Below the pieces are notes generated by a model that was not told the DNA's origin, did not search any database, and worked only from the letters and a program-made list of their open reading frames with translations. Positions 26,211-35,247 of a stretch of 64,000 nt of DNA are shown one piece after another (within the stretch, counting starts at the first letter, position 1; each line of letters starts with the position of its first letter). A program made the position numbers and the translations under genes. The DNA comes from Variovorax sp. PMC12 (GTDB lineage: Bacteria > Pseudomonadota > Gammaproteobacteria > Burkholderiales > Burkholderiaceae_C), in assembly GCF_003019815.1 (NCBI RefSeq), contig NZ_CP027773.1:5015501-5079500 (forward strand), given 5' to 3'.

Positions 26211-26627
26211 ATGAAGACCACTCACCTCGCCATCGCCGCCGCACTCACCGTGCTGGCCGTCGCCTCCGCCAACGCCCAGCAACGCACCCGCGAAGCCGTC
26301 GAGGCAGAGGCAGTTGCCGCGGCCCACGCCAAGGACCAGAACGTCACGCGCGGTTCGCGCGGCGCCGATCCGTTCAAGTCCGTGGCCGATCCTGAAGCTG
26401 TCTACAAGCAGGCCGTCGACACGGCCCATGCGCCCAACCAGAACGTGACCCGCGGTTCGCGCGGTCCCGATCCCTTCACCTCGAGCCGCGACCCGGCCCA
26501 GGTCTACCAGGAAGCCATGGCCACCGCGGCAGCGCCCGACCAGAACGTGACCGGCGGCTCGCGCGTCAACAGCAAGGTGATCTCCACCATGGAGAACCCG
26601 GTGCTGAAGGCCGCGCAAAGCAAGTAA
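26211..26627 (+). CDS. Small secreted protein with three internal repeats
   Basis: 138 residues. A signal peptide ends near 'ASANAQQ' (about 22). The rest is three imperfect repeats of about 32 residues, each with a stretch like 'AAHAKDQNVTRGSRGADPF', 'TAHAPNQNVTRGSRGPDPF' and 'TAAAPDQNVTGGSRVNSK'. Many Burkholderiales carry short exported proteins of this style; function unknown. The gene at 42983-43348 has a similar 'AEAVAA...' motif. AAAGACGGAA precedes the ATG. Confidence 0.7.
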   Translation: MKTTHLAIAAALTVLAVASANAQQRTREAVEAEAVAAAHAKDQNVTRGSRGADPFKSVADPEAVYKQAVDTAHAPNQNVTRGSRGPDPFTSSRDPAQVYQEAMATAAAPDQNVTGGSRVNSKVISTMENPVLKAAQSK

Positions 26628-26650
26628 GCAAGGCAAGCGCGCCGGGCTTT

Positions 26651-27160
26651 TCAAGCGCGCATGCGGCGCGCGGGCTCGGCCCGATGCAGGAAGCCGGTGA
26701 ACGTGTCGGGAGGCGACGAGCCCATGAGCCGCCACATGATCCGGCCGAGCTCGCCCCGGTGGTAGCCGGCATGGGTCACGACGTGGCCCAGCATCTCTTC
26801 GCGCGACATGCGCCCGGCGGCGCCGTCGGTGAAGTCGAAGTCGATGCTCTCGGCAAGCTCCTGCGCACTCAGGCGCGCCGTGTAGGCGACATACCAGCGG
26901 TCCGTTTCCCTCACTGCCTCTGCCAGTTCCCGCAGCGGCGGCGCGGTGTCCGACCCTGTGGCGGCGCAGCCGTGGTCCAGGCGCTGCAGGTTCGCCACGA
27001 AGATGCGATCGACGATGCATGCGTGGTTGAAGACGCGGACTGCGGCTTCGTATTCGGCCTGCGGCGCCTTTTCGGCCAGTGCGGCCAGGCCCTCCAGCAG
27101 CCCTTCGTCCGCCCATGACTTGTAGCGGAACAAGGAATTCAAAAGCGTCTGCGTGGTCAT
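26651..27160 (-). CDS. DinB-family protein
   Basis: 169 residues, start at ATG 27160 (MTTQTLLNSL). Four-helix DinB/YfiT-type fold is suggested by 'FRYKSWADEGLLEGL', 'FNHACIVDRIFVANL' and 'HVVTHAGYHRGELGRIM'. The three histidines of these stretches are the usual metal ligands (about 47, 131 and 135). Family members are metal-dependent thiol transferases or hydrolases; the substrate here is unknown. Divergent from a TetR regulator. Confidence 0.82.
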   Translation of the reverse strand: MTTQTLLNSLFRYKSWADEGLLEGLAALAEKAPQAEYEAAVRVFNHACIVDRIFVANLQRLDHGCAATGSDTAPPLRELAEAVRETDRWYVAYTARLSAQELAESIDFDFTDGAAGRMSREEMLGHVVTHAGYHRGELGRIMWRLMGSSPPDTFTGFLHRAEPARRMRA

Positions 27161-27282
27161 CGCGGTTCCCTTGGATAAAAACGGCACACTTCGCAGCCAT
27201 CGGCCGACGGCGGGTGCGGGCGGTCTTATTCTTGAGTGGAGCCTCGAACTTGGGTACTCGCATTCCTTCGCAGCACAGGAGC

Positions 27283-27894
27283 ATGCGCAAAGCACCGCGG
27301 CAACAGCGTTCGCGCGCCACGGTCGACGTCATCATCGAAGCCGCCGCTCGCGTTCTGGGCCGCAGGGGGTGGGCGCGATTCACGACGAATGAGATCGCGG
27401 CGGTCGCGGGCGTCAGCGTGGGTTCGCTGTACCAGTACTTTCCGAACAAGCTGGCCATCGCCGAGGCGATCCGCCAGCGCCACCTCGACGAGGTGCTCCG
27501 GGTGTTGTCCGCCGCGGATGAGCAGGACGGAACCCTTTCGCTCGATCAGCGGGTTGCCCGGTTCGTCGATGGCGTCATCGCCACCCATTCCATCGACCAA
27601 GCGCTGCATCACGTGCTGGTCGACGAGGTGCCGCTTGGCGCCCGTTCGAGCTACGTGGCGTTCGAGGCTGAGTACCAGCGGCGCTATCGGGCGCTGGTGG
27701 CCGCCGCCGACGGCCGTGCTGGCGAAGACGGCGAAGGGCAAGCCATGGCCGCGCGGATGCTCTCGTCGGCGGTAGAGGGCGTCGTCCACTCGGCGGCGGG
27801 CCGCCATGAACTCGGCGCGGCGTCATTCAGGACCGAATTGGTCCGGCGCATCCTTGCGTACCTGCGCGACCGGGGCGCGGAGTCTCAGGCGTAG
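27283..27894 (+). CDS. TetR-family regulator
   Basis: 203 residues from ATG 27283 with AGGAG directly upstream; the longer open frame is a shadow of dinB. HTH at about 10-60 ('AAARVLGRRGWARFTTNEIAAVAGVSVGSLYQYFP', here cited in two pieces: 'FTTNEIAAVAGVSVG' and 'SLYQYFPNK'). The C-terminal ligand domain has a TetR_C pattern with 'LHHVLVDEVPL'. It is divergent from the DinB gene, a likely target. I saw no clear palindrome in the 122-base gap. Confidence 0.82.
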   Translation: MRKAPRQQRSRATVDVIIEAAARVLGRRGWARFTTNEIAAVAGVSVGSLYQYFPNKLAIAEAIRQRHLDEVLRVLSAADEQDGTLSLDQRVARFVDGVIATHSIDQALHHVLVDEVPLGARSSYVAFEAEYQRRYRALVAAADGRAGEDGEGQAMAARMLSSAVEGVVHSAAGRHELGAASFRTELVRRILAYLRDRGAESQA

Positions 27895-28151
27895 GCCTTG
27901 GCCGAGCGCAGTTGCAGCATCGCCAGCATCCGCGCTTCTTCCGCATCGCGCAGGCTCTTGGCTGCGCGGGCAGCGGCATAAGACACATACATCGTTTCGA
28001 TGGCCTTGCCCCAGGCTTGGGGCGTCTGGTGCACCGTGTCGGCGGGAAGGCTTGCCGCGTACGCCCCTGGCGCGACGGGCTCCATCGGACAAGCCGGCAC
28101 GTCGTACCCCGCCTTGCGCAGGATGTTTGCTTTGTGGTTTGTGCTGAGCAT
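27885..28151 (-). CDS. Small hypothetical protein
   Basis: 88 residues, no signal or membrane helix, rich in alanine helices near the C-terminus ('YAAARAAKSLRDAEEARML'). Its 3' end overlaps the tetR end by 10 bases in convergent orientation. No family recognised. Two other frames are open here too, so the call rests on length, ATG and an upstream GGAGG. Confidence 0.5.
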   Translation of the reverse strand: MLSTNHKANILRKAGYDVPACPMEPVAPGAYAASLPADTVHQTPQAWGKAIETMYVSYAAARAAKSLRDAEEARMLAMLQLRSAKAYA

Positions 28152-28287
28152 GCGCGGGGCCTCCTCCGTGGTTGGTGCGAAGAAGATACCGGCACGCCTG
28201 CAGGGCCGCCATTAGCTGCTTGACGTATGCGGATGTAGGAAAAAGCCCTCTGGGAGCGATTTCTCGGCTCCAACTAAGCCGTAAGCG

Positions 28288-29247
28288 TTAGGCCGGCGAT
28301 GCCGCGGCATGCCACACCAGCGTGGCGGCGGTCAGGTCTTCGAGCGCGCTGCCCACGGCCTTGAAGACCGTGCGCTCCTCGTCGCTCGACCGGCCCGCCC
28401 GCTCCCCACGGCACAGCTCGGCCAGTGTGCCCTGGATGTCTTGCGCACGCAGCGTGCCCGCCGCCATCGCGTCGAGCAGGTCGCCGGATTTCTGCAGCGC
28501 TTCCGGGGTGTCGACGAAGGTGCGCGCACCGGCGAAGCAGTGCTCGTCGGTCTCGCGCATCGCGGGCGTGAAGCTGCCGATCAGGTCCAGGTGCGACCCC
28601 GGCGCAAGCCAGTCGCCGCGAACCAGCGGTGCGGTGGCCAGCGTGGCGCAGCTCACGATGTCGGCGTGCCCGCGCACGGCGGCCTCGAGGTCGGTGGCGG
28701 CTCGCGCATTCCAGCCTTCGGCGCGCCATTGCGCCGCCAGCGCCTCGGCGCCTTCGGGCCGGTGGTTCCAGACCCATACCTCGTCGATGGGCCGCACGCT
28801 TGCATGGGCGGCAGGCAGCATTCGCGCGATGCGGCCGGTGCCCAGCACCAGCAGCCGGCGTGCGTCCTTTCGCGCGAGGAACGACGCACCCAGCGCGGAC
28901 GCGGCGGCCGTGCGGCGCGCGGTGATCTCGTTGCCGTCCATCATCGCCAGCGGCACACCGGTGCGCGCGTCGTACAGCACGTAGGTCGCGTGCAGGCCGG
29001 GCAGGCCGTGCGCACCGTTGCCTGGGAAGATGTTGATCGTCTTTATGCCCAGGAAGCCCGTGTCGCTCCACGCCGGCATGATGAGCACCGTGCCCTTGCA
29101 GGCGGCGCGGTCCGCGCCGGCGGTCTCGATGGTGTGCACATGGCGCGGCGGCACCTGCGCCTCGGCCGCGAACGCCGAGCGCAGCGCGGGCACCAGCCGC
29201 TCGAAAGCCAGCGGCGCGCGGGTGGCGGTTTCGTCGAAATGCTTCAT
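28288..29247 (-). CDS. Ornithine cyclodeaminase / mu-crystallin family protein
   Basis: NAD(P)-binding enzyme of 319 residues. 'GTVLIMPAWSDTGFLGIKTI', 'YDARTGVPLAMMDGNEIT' and 'LLVLGTGRIARMLPAAHASV' are family signatures (substrate loop, Rossmann fold). Family members act as cyclodeaminases, imine reductases or amino-acid dehydrogenases; I cannot choose. The ATG at 29247 overlaps the stop of the hydrolase gene (ATGA), so I reject the longer fused-looking open frame from 30201. Confidence 0.85.
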   Translation of the reverse strand: MKHFDETATRAPLAFERLVPALRSAFAAEAQVPPRHVHTIETAGADRAACKGTVLIMPAWSDTGFLGIKTINIFPGNGAHGLPGLHATYVLYDARTGVPLAMMDGNEITARRTAAASALGASFLARKDARRLLVLGTGRIARMLPAAHASVRPIDEVWVWNHRPEGAEALAAQWRAEGWNARAATDLEAAVRGHADIVSCATLATAPLVRGDWLAPGSHLDLIGSFTPAMRETDEHCFAGARTFVDTPEALQKSGDLLDAMAAGTLRAQDIQGTLAELCRGERAGRSSDEERTVFKAVGSALEDLTAATLVWHAAASPA

Positions 29248-30110
29248 TGCTGCAGCGGCTGCATGGACGATTCGAAGAAGGCCGTCAGCGCCTTGCGGTA
29301 GGCGTTGCCGAAGCGCAGCGTCGTCATCGGCTCGAGATGTCCGGCGCCTTGCACCTCGATCAGCCGCTTGGGCTCGCGCGCGTCGGCCAGCAGCCGCTTC
29401 GAATGCTCCACGGGAATCACCTGGTCGGCCGTGCCGTGAATGAACAGCAGCGGAATCGGCGACACAGCCGCCACGTACTTCGACGCCGCATAGTCGTCGC
29501 TCACCAGCAGGCCGGCGCCCTTGAACTTGTCGTTGGCAATCGAGGAATACGAATAGAAGGTCGACTCGATGGCCGCCGCCTTCACGCCCGCGCGGTTGCC
29601 CGAGCCCACCACCGCGATCGCATTGGTGCCGCCCAGGCTCTGCCCGAAGACGAACAGCCGCTCCGGGTCGACGTCCTGGCGCGAGCGCACGTAGTTCAGC
29701 GCGGCGTTGGAATCTTCGAACACGCCCTTGGGCTCCGGTTTGCCCTCGGACTGGCCGTAGCCCCGGTAGTCGAAGACGAGCACGTTGTAGTCCTGCTTGG
29801 GCAGCCAGGCCACGAAGCGCCAATGCGTGCTCATGTTCTGCGCATTGCCGTGGAAATGCACCACCGTGCCCTTGGCCTCCTTCGGGTTCTTGCGGTCGGC
29901 CGCGGGCAGGAACCAGCCGCTCAGCCGCGTGCCGTCGGCGCTGGTGAACTGCACGGGCTCGTAGCGCATGCCCAGCACGTCTGGCGTCTCGTAGCGCACG
30001 TTGTCGGGGTAATAGAACATCGACTGCACGCAACCTGCCAGCAGCAGAGGCAGCGCGCACAGCGCGAGTTTTCCGCACCATCGGCGGATCGGGCCGGTGC
30101 CGATGGTCAT
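29244..30110 (-). CDS. Lipoprotein alpha/beta hydrolase
   Basis: 288 residues. Lipobox LLAGC with Cys27 marks a lipoprotein. The hydrolase fold has the oxyanion 'VVHFHGNAQNM', the nucleophile elbow 'FGQSLGGTN' (Ser near 160), then 'IHGTADQVIP' (Asp) and 'GAGHLEP' (His), resembling the bacterial BEM46-like/ABHD group. Substrate unknown. Start at ATG 30110, overlapping the exonuclease stop; the three genes 30685 to 28288 form one operon. Confidence 0.85.
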   Translation of the reverse strand: MTIGTGPIRRWCGKLALCALPLLLAGCVQSMFYYPDNVRYETPDVLGMRYEPVQFTSADGTRLSGWFLPAADRKNPKEAKGTVVHFHGNAQNMSTHWRFVAWLPKQDYNVLVFDYRGYGQSEGKPEPKGVFEDSNAALNYVRSRQDVDPERLFVFGQSLGGTNAIAVVGSGNRAGVKAAAIESTFYSYSSIANDKFKGAGLLVSDDYAASKYVAAVSPIPLLFIHGTADQVIPVEHSKRLLADAREPKRLIEVQGAGHLEPMTTLRFGNAYRKALTAFFESSMQPLQQ

Positions 30111-30685
30111 GGCTTTTCTGCGCCCTTGGCGGCCGCGCGGTTCTCCGCGAGCATGTTGCAGAAGAGGGCGCCTTGCTCGATCGCGTCGTCGAGCGCCACA
30201 TGCGTGTGCGGCATCCCGGGGTCGAACCAGCGGCGCGGCATCGCGCGCTTGGTGCTGTCGCGGTAGTCGAGCTGGAGCATCGCCATCGCGAACGACTTCA
30301 CGTCGAGCGCCGAGTGGCTGAAAGGGCTCTCGCCCGCGAAGCGCATCAAATACCAGTAGACGAACAGGAAGTCGAAGCCCGCGGGGTACGCGACGAACAC
30401 GGGCCGCGCGGGCAGGCCCTTGAGCCAGCTCACGTAGTTCTTCATGGCGTGGGCGGGGTCCTGCAGGTCGGTGCGGCAGGCGGCCCATGCCTCAGGTTGG
30501 GTCTTCCACCAGGCGGCGGTCTTCGGGTCGGCTTCGGCGCCGGGCAGCGTGTGCAGGTTGGCGCTGAAGGTGGAAAGCAGTTGCTTGTCGGCCGTGTAGG
30601 CGGCCGAGCCGAAGCTGAGCATCGAATGCGGGCCCGGGATGGGGCCGTCGGATTCGACGTCTGTGCTTATGTAGATTTCTGGCAT
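30107..30685 (-). CDS. 3'-5' exonuclease, DEDDh family
   Basis: 192 residues. Asp9 and Glu11 in 'STDVESDGP' form ExoI, a mid-protein Asp lies in 'ALDVKSFAMAML', and 'HVALDDAIEQG' gives the H-x4-D of ExoIII. This is the RNase T / oligoribonuclease type fold, with RNA or DNA as substrate. First gene of a three-gene operon, next to SMI1 and upstream in orientation of RNA-repair genes, though a link is unproven. Confidence 0.78.
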   Translation of the reverse strand: MPEIYISTDVESDGPIPGPHSMLSFGSAAYTADKQLLSTFSANLHTLPGAEADPKTAAWWKTQPEAWAACRTDLQDPAHAMKNYVSWLKGLPARPVFVAYPAGFDFLFVYWYLMRFAGESPFSHSALDVKSFAMAMLQLDYRDSTKRAMPRRWFDPGMPHTHVALDDAIEQGALFCNMLAENRAAAKGAEKP

Positions 30686-30712
30686 GGGTGTAGGCAGGTC
30701 GTTGGGGCTCGC

Positions 30713-31990
30713 TCATTGCGAGTCGGCGGGGATCAAACGCTTCCACCACGGCTGCTTCGCCGGTGCGGTGGCCGGGGATGCAACAAAAGCCTTGCGGGCC
30801 CTGGCGCGAGTGCGCAGCTTTTCGATGAGGTCTGCGCTTGCCCACACCGACGGCTCGCCTTCGAGCTGTTCGAGCGCCCACCGTATCTCGGACTCTGCCG
30901 CTTCGCACATGGCTTCGCCTTTGACCGCACCTTGCGTTACGGCCAACTGCTGTTGCGGGTCGCCGTTGCCGAACCAGAAAGTACATGCGGCGATGTACGA
31001 GAAAACTGCGGCCTTCATGGGCGCGTCGTCTGGGCCGGCTTTCCTTGTGGACGCCAAGTGCCGCCCCAGGTCATGCTGTACGCCGAGCAGGCTGTCCACC
31101 ATTTCGTCGCAGGTCAGCGGCAGATTGAAATCCTGTTGCAGCAGTTGCGCCCACAGCACCTTGTCCAAACGGTCCTGCAACGGGAATTTCTTGTCGAAGC
31201 CGATGGCCGAGGCGTAGGCCTCGACATTGGGATAGAGGGCCTGAGCGCAGAAGGTCGCGAATGCCGCAGCCTTCGGGTTCGAGAGCTTCGACAGCCGGGG
31301 CGAAAAGGCCTGGGAGAGGCGACTCTGCGCTTGTGACTCGACGACCTGCCGGATGTTCTGCTCCACCCAGTGCAGGTACCAGTCATTGAAACCCATGCGG
31401 GTTCCATCTTCTTTCAGGAAGGGTTTGATGCCCTCGTTGTCCGCTCGCAGGTCGCGCCAGACCGTACCTGCCAGAGGCCCTGTCACGACCAGCCAGTTGC
31501 GCAGGGCGCAGCCTTCATGGCAGATGGGTATGGCGCCGTCGGTGATGCTGGTGGCGTAGTAGTCGCTTTCAAGCTTCCTTTCCCAAGCTTCGTGCATCCG
31601 GTCTTGTTCTTCGACGGGCATGTCTTCCGGCGGATCGGGCTGCTGGCGCCAGAAGTCCTCAGGAAGGTTCCATGCGTCGCGCAGCGGGAACGGCCTGGAC
31701 AGGTCTCCGATGAGTGCGTAGCCCTCGTCCCAACGGCAAAGGTCGTGGCTCCTGTCGTGCATGCCGAGCGGAAACACGCCATATGCCGGGCCCGCACCAC
31801 CGTTTCCGATCTCCGTGATGAACCTGCGGTACTCATCGGGGAATCTGCACCCGTGCTTGGCTTCCACCTGTGCGACCTCTTCTTCGGAAAGTGGCGGATT
31901 CAGGTCGTACCAGTGCGACTTCGCCGCAAAGCAACTGCAGTCCAGATCGAGCCGCTTGAGTGTCTGAAGACGGGACAGGATGTCGGTCAC
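30713..31990 (-). CDS. SMI1/KNR4-family protein
   Basis: 425 residues. The N-terminal SMI1/KNR4 domain shows 'LSEEEVAQVEAKHGCRFPDEYRRFI' in two pieces ('LSEEEVAQVEAKHG' and 'FPDEYRRFITEIGNGGAGP'), with the glycine-rich loop and a predicted binding face. A long C-terminal helical region (about 235-425) matches nothing I know. SMI1 proteins are often immunity or adaptor proteins in toxin systems, but no toxin gene is seen here. Low-level housekeeping use is also possible. Confidence 0.7.
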   Translation of the reverse strand: MTDILSRLQTLKRLDLDCSCFAAKSHWYDLNPPLSEEEVAQVEAKHGCRFPDEYRRFITEIGNGGAGPAYGVFPLGMHDRSHDLCRWDEGYALIGDLSRPFPLRDAWNLPEDFWRQQPDPPEDMPVEEQDRMHEAWERKLESDYYATSITDGAIPICHEGCALRNWLVVTGPLAGTVWRDLRADNEGIKPFLKEDGTRMGFNDWYLHWVEQNIRQVVESQAQSRLSQAFSPRLSKLSNPKAAAFATFCAQALYPNVEAYASAIGFDKKFPLQDRLDKVLWAQLLQQDFNLPLTCDEMVDSLLGVQHDLGRHLASTRKAGPDDAPMKAAVFSYIAACTFWFGNGDPQQQLAVTQGAVKGEAMCEAAESEIRWALEQLEGEPSVWASADLIEKLRTRARARKAFVASPATAPAKQPWWKRLIPADSQ

Positions 31991-32013
31991 GACGGGTTAA
32001 GTCCTTTTGCTTG

Positions 32014-32370
32014 TTACGCGATGCCGAGGATCGACGACACCGAGCGGTGGAGCTCTTCGACGAGTTCCGGGTCCATGTATTTGTACTCGTCCGGAATGTC
32101 GAGCACATGGATCGGCTTGCCTCCCAGCATTCGCGTGAACTCCGCCACAAGCCGCGACTTGTGCTTTTCTTCCATCACCAGGATCACGTCGGCCCATTCG
32201 ATGTCGTCCACAGACACCGTGTGCCGCGCATTCGGGCTGGTGCCGGCCGAGCGTGCGCAGATAAGGGGATGCCGGCGCCAGATCTGCTCCGCGGTCGGGC
32301 TGCGCCATTGATTTCGGCTGCAGATGAAGAGAACGTTGCGAACGGGTGAGGTCGATGGTTTTTCGGGCAT
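32014..32370 (-). CDS. Low-molecular-weight phosphotyrosine phosphatase-like protein
   Basis: 118 residues from ATG 32370 (MPEKPSTSPV). Active-site loop Cys17-x5-Arg23 in 'CSRNQWRSPTAEQI' is intact. The acid region 'DIPDEYKYMDPELVEEL' stands where LMW-PTP proteins have their Asp-Pro. It is shorter than the classic 150-residue enzymes, like a subgroup of small bacterial members. It lies 10 bases after a 2H phosphoesterase gene and downstream of rtcR. Confidence 0.75.
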   Translation of the reverse strand: MPEKPSTSPVRNVLFICSRNQWRSPTAEQIWRRHPLICARSAGTSPNARHTVSVDDIEWADVILVMEEKHKSRLVAEFTRMLGGKPIHVLDIPDEYKYMDPELVEELHRSVSSILGIA

Positions 32371-32380
32371 GAATGAATAC

Positions 32381-32903
32381 TCAGGAGGTCGCCTCGGGCA
32401 ACGCAAAGACATGCAAGTCCCGCCAACGCCCTGACGAGTTCTCCATCAGCGCGACCTCGGTGCAATGCGCATGCACAGCGCCAGATGCAAGAAGCCGGGT
32501 GCCCAGTTCGACGGCAGCATCTTCCGCATCGCGCACGTTGCCGTGTGCCACTGAAAGATGCGGAACGACGCCTTCGTGTTCGCCGCCATATGGCGGGAAA
32601 TCGGGAAAGGCCTTCGCGAGCGCCAGCGTCATCTCGATGAAAGGGGCGGCGGGCTCGGGCGCCAGATACGCGGTCTCGGGAAACCGCCCGACCTTGCCCA
32701 GCGAGAACTCGAACGACGGCGTCTGCGCGAGCACGTGCCGCGCACTGTCCAGCACGTCTGCCGTGATCAGCGCGGGGTCCATGAAGGGAACAAGAAGCGT
32801 GATGTGTGCCGGCACGCCGAGCGCCACGGTCGTAGCGGCGGCGCAGATCACCGGCGATGGGCTCGGCGGCGGGAACCTTCACGACGAATGCGGAGATGGC
32901 CAT
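32381..32903 (-). CDS. 2'-5' RNA ligase / 2H phosphoesterase family protein, probably frameshifted
   Basis: The 2H fold has its two motifs: 'AHITLLVPF' and 'HLSVAHGN'. The open frame with both motifs runs only from a GTG at 32851. The preceding 17 codons in the next frame, from the ATG at 32903, read MAISAFVVKVPAAEPI, exactly how such proteins begin, and join at about 32830-32840 ('RRRYD' then 'VALGVPAH'). One base lost or two gained would rejoin them. So this is either a decayed gene, a sequence error or a GTG-started short form. 2H proteins act on 2',3'-cyclic or 2'-5' RNA ends, fitting the RNA-repair neighbourhood. The rtcR gene ends 35 bases upstream on the same strand. Confidence 0.65.
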
Positions 32904-32938
32904 CGGGCGGAGGATAGCCCATCGATGGCGCACTCCGA

Positions 32939-34558
<1,620 letters not shown>

Positions 34559-34692
34559 GGATATGAAACTAGCTAAATTTATAGATTTTGCGGGATTTTA
34601 TAGGTATGGATCTAGTTCTCGAAACACGTCGAAACGGAATTTCTCCTTTCCCGTCAATGACTTGCATCCCCGATCGTGAAAACTGCCCAAGG

Positions 34693-34709
34693 CTGGCACG
34701 CCGGCTGCA
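34693..34709 (+). promoter_or_regulatory. Sigma-54 (-24/-12) promoter of the RNA-repair operon
   Basis: CTGGCACG, 4 bases, CTGCA: the -24 GG and -12 GC are 10 bases apart as required, with one difference from the TTGCA consensus. It is 134 bases from the rtcR start and points at the repair operon. Transcription should begin near 34720, leaving about 530 nt of untranslated leader. Confidence 0.82.
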
Positions 34710-34792
34710 ATGGATATCCCGTCAGGATGCAGTCCATCCACTCGCAGGTGCCGCGTAGAAGCGGCCCGGTGCAGCAAGCCAGGCAAGTCCTT

Positions 34793-34912
34793 GGGTTTGC
34801 CGTATGCCGTGGCTGGGCTGCCTGGCAACTGAACTTGATTCAGTCCCGCTCATGGTTGAGCGCCGTGCTAACCACATGGAGCCGCGGGTTCGATTCCCGC
34901 AAAAAACCCGGC
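34793..34912 (+). ncRNA. tRNA-like RNA element in the repair-operon leader
   Basis: From 34848 the sequence follows a tRNA body: D stem GCTC/GAGC (34848-34851, 34858-34861) with loop ATGGTT holding G18G19. Then G26, anticodon arm CCGTG-CTAACCA-CATGG (34863-34879) with U33, and a 4-base variable loop. The T arm is GCGGG-TTCGATT-CCCGC (34884-34900) with the full GTTCGANNC consensus. The flanks do not pair as a 7-base acceptor; instead GGGTTT (34793-34798) can pair with AAACCC (34904-34909). Extra hairpins (34805-34827, 34828-34844) sit inside. It is neither a normal tRNA gene nor random. A decayed tRNA is the main alternative to a working mimic. Confidence 0.6.
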
Positions 34913-35247
34913 GGTGCCTGCACCGCCACCTGATGGGGGCGAAAGCCCCTCCGCCCCGGCACACCGGAGCGATGGCGCAGGGCAAACATGCCCTGCGCCG
35001 CGCGCCAAAGTGCCAAGCGCAGGCGGCTTGCGCACCGCGTGCGTGGCAAGGAACTGCGTGTGGCCATCGAAGGCGAGGCAGGTGACGGCGTTGCAAAAGC
35101 GACGAGGGAGGCACCTGCCGAGCCGGGCGACCGCCGCACGTCAGGCCTTGGCTGCCGCAGTGCCCGCCGCCTGCCCTTTCGAGGGCCTAGACCGAATGAC
35201 TGAAGACTGAACGAAGAAACGAACCGAATAACGAGTGGGAGAAAAAG
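34910..35247 (+). other. Highly structured untranslated leader with stable hairpins
   Basis: Downstream of the tRNA-like part come strong hairpins: GGCGGTG/CACCGCC (34910-34927); GGGGC/GCCCC with a GAAA tetraloop (34936-34949); a perfect 10-base-pair stem GGCGCAGGGC/GCCCTGCGCC (34974-34999); GGCAGGTG with CACCTGCC (35077-35084, 35112-35119); and GCCCT/AGGGC with a TTCG tetraloop (35173-35186). No believable gene is present. The slipin gene begins at 35248. Confidence 0.6.

Noticed and set aside
28288..30201. Fusion of hydrolase and ornithine cyclodeaminase as one 637-codon gene
   Set aside because: The N-terminal part is out of frame with the hydrolase; the true hydrolase lies in another frame and overlaps the cyclodeaminase start by ATGA.
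30713..31990. SMI1/KNR4 gene as part of a contact-dependent toxin-immunity locus
   Set aside because: No toxin, Rhs or CdiA-like gene is visible on either side.
34559..34690. TTTATAG repeats as firm RtcR binding sites
   Set aside because: Two copies 19 bases apart are suggestive, but short and AT-rich; kept only as a remark under rtcR.
34828..34844. Second anticodon-like arm ACTGA-ACTTGAT-TCAGT
   Set aside because: Five base pairs and a 7-base loop, but C at position 33 and no matching D or T arm around it; treated as an ordinary hairpin of the leader.
34839..34911. A normal tRNA gene (anticodon AAC by position)
   Set aside because: D, anticodon and T arms fit, but the flanking 7-mers TTCAGTC and AAAAAAC do not pair as an acceptor stem and position 8 is not T. 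I list it as tRNA-like RNA instead.
34914..35210. 98-codon open frame in the repair leader
   Set aside because: No ribosome site, odd composition, and it covers strong hairpins; it looks like structured RNA, not protein.
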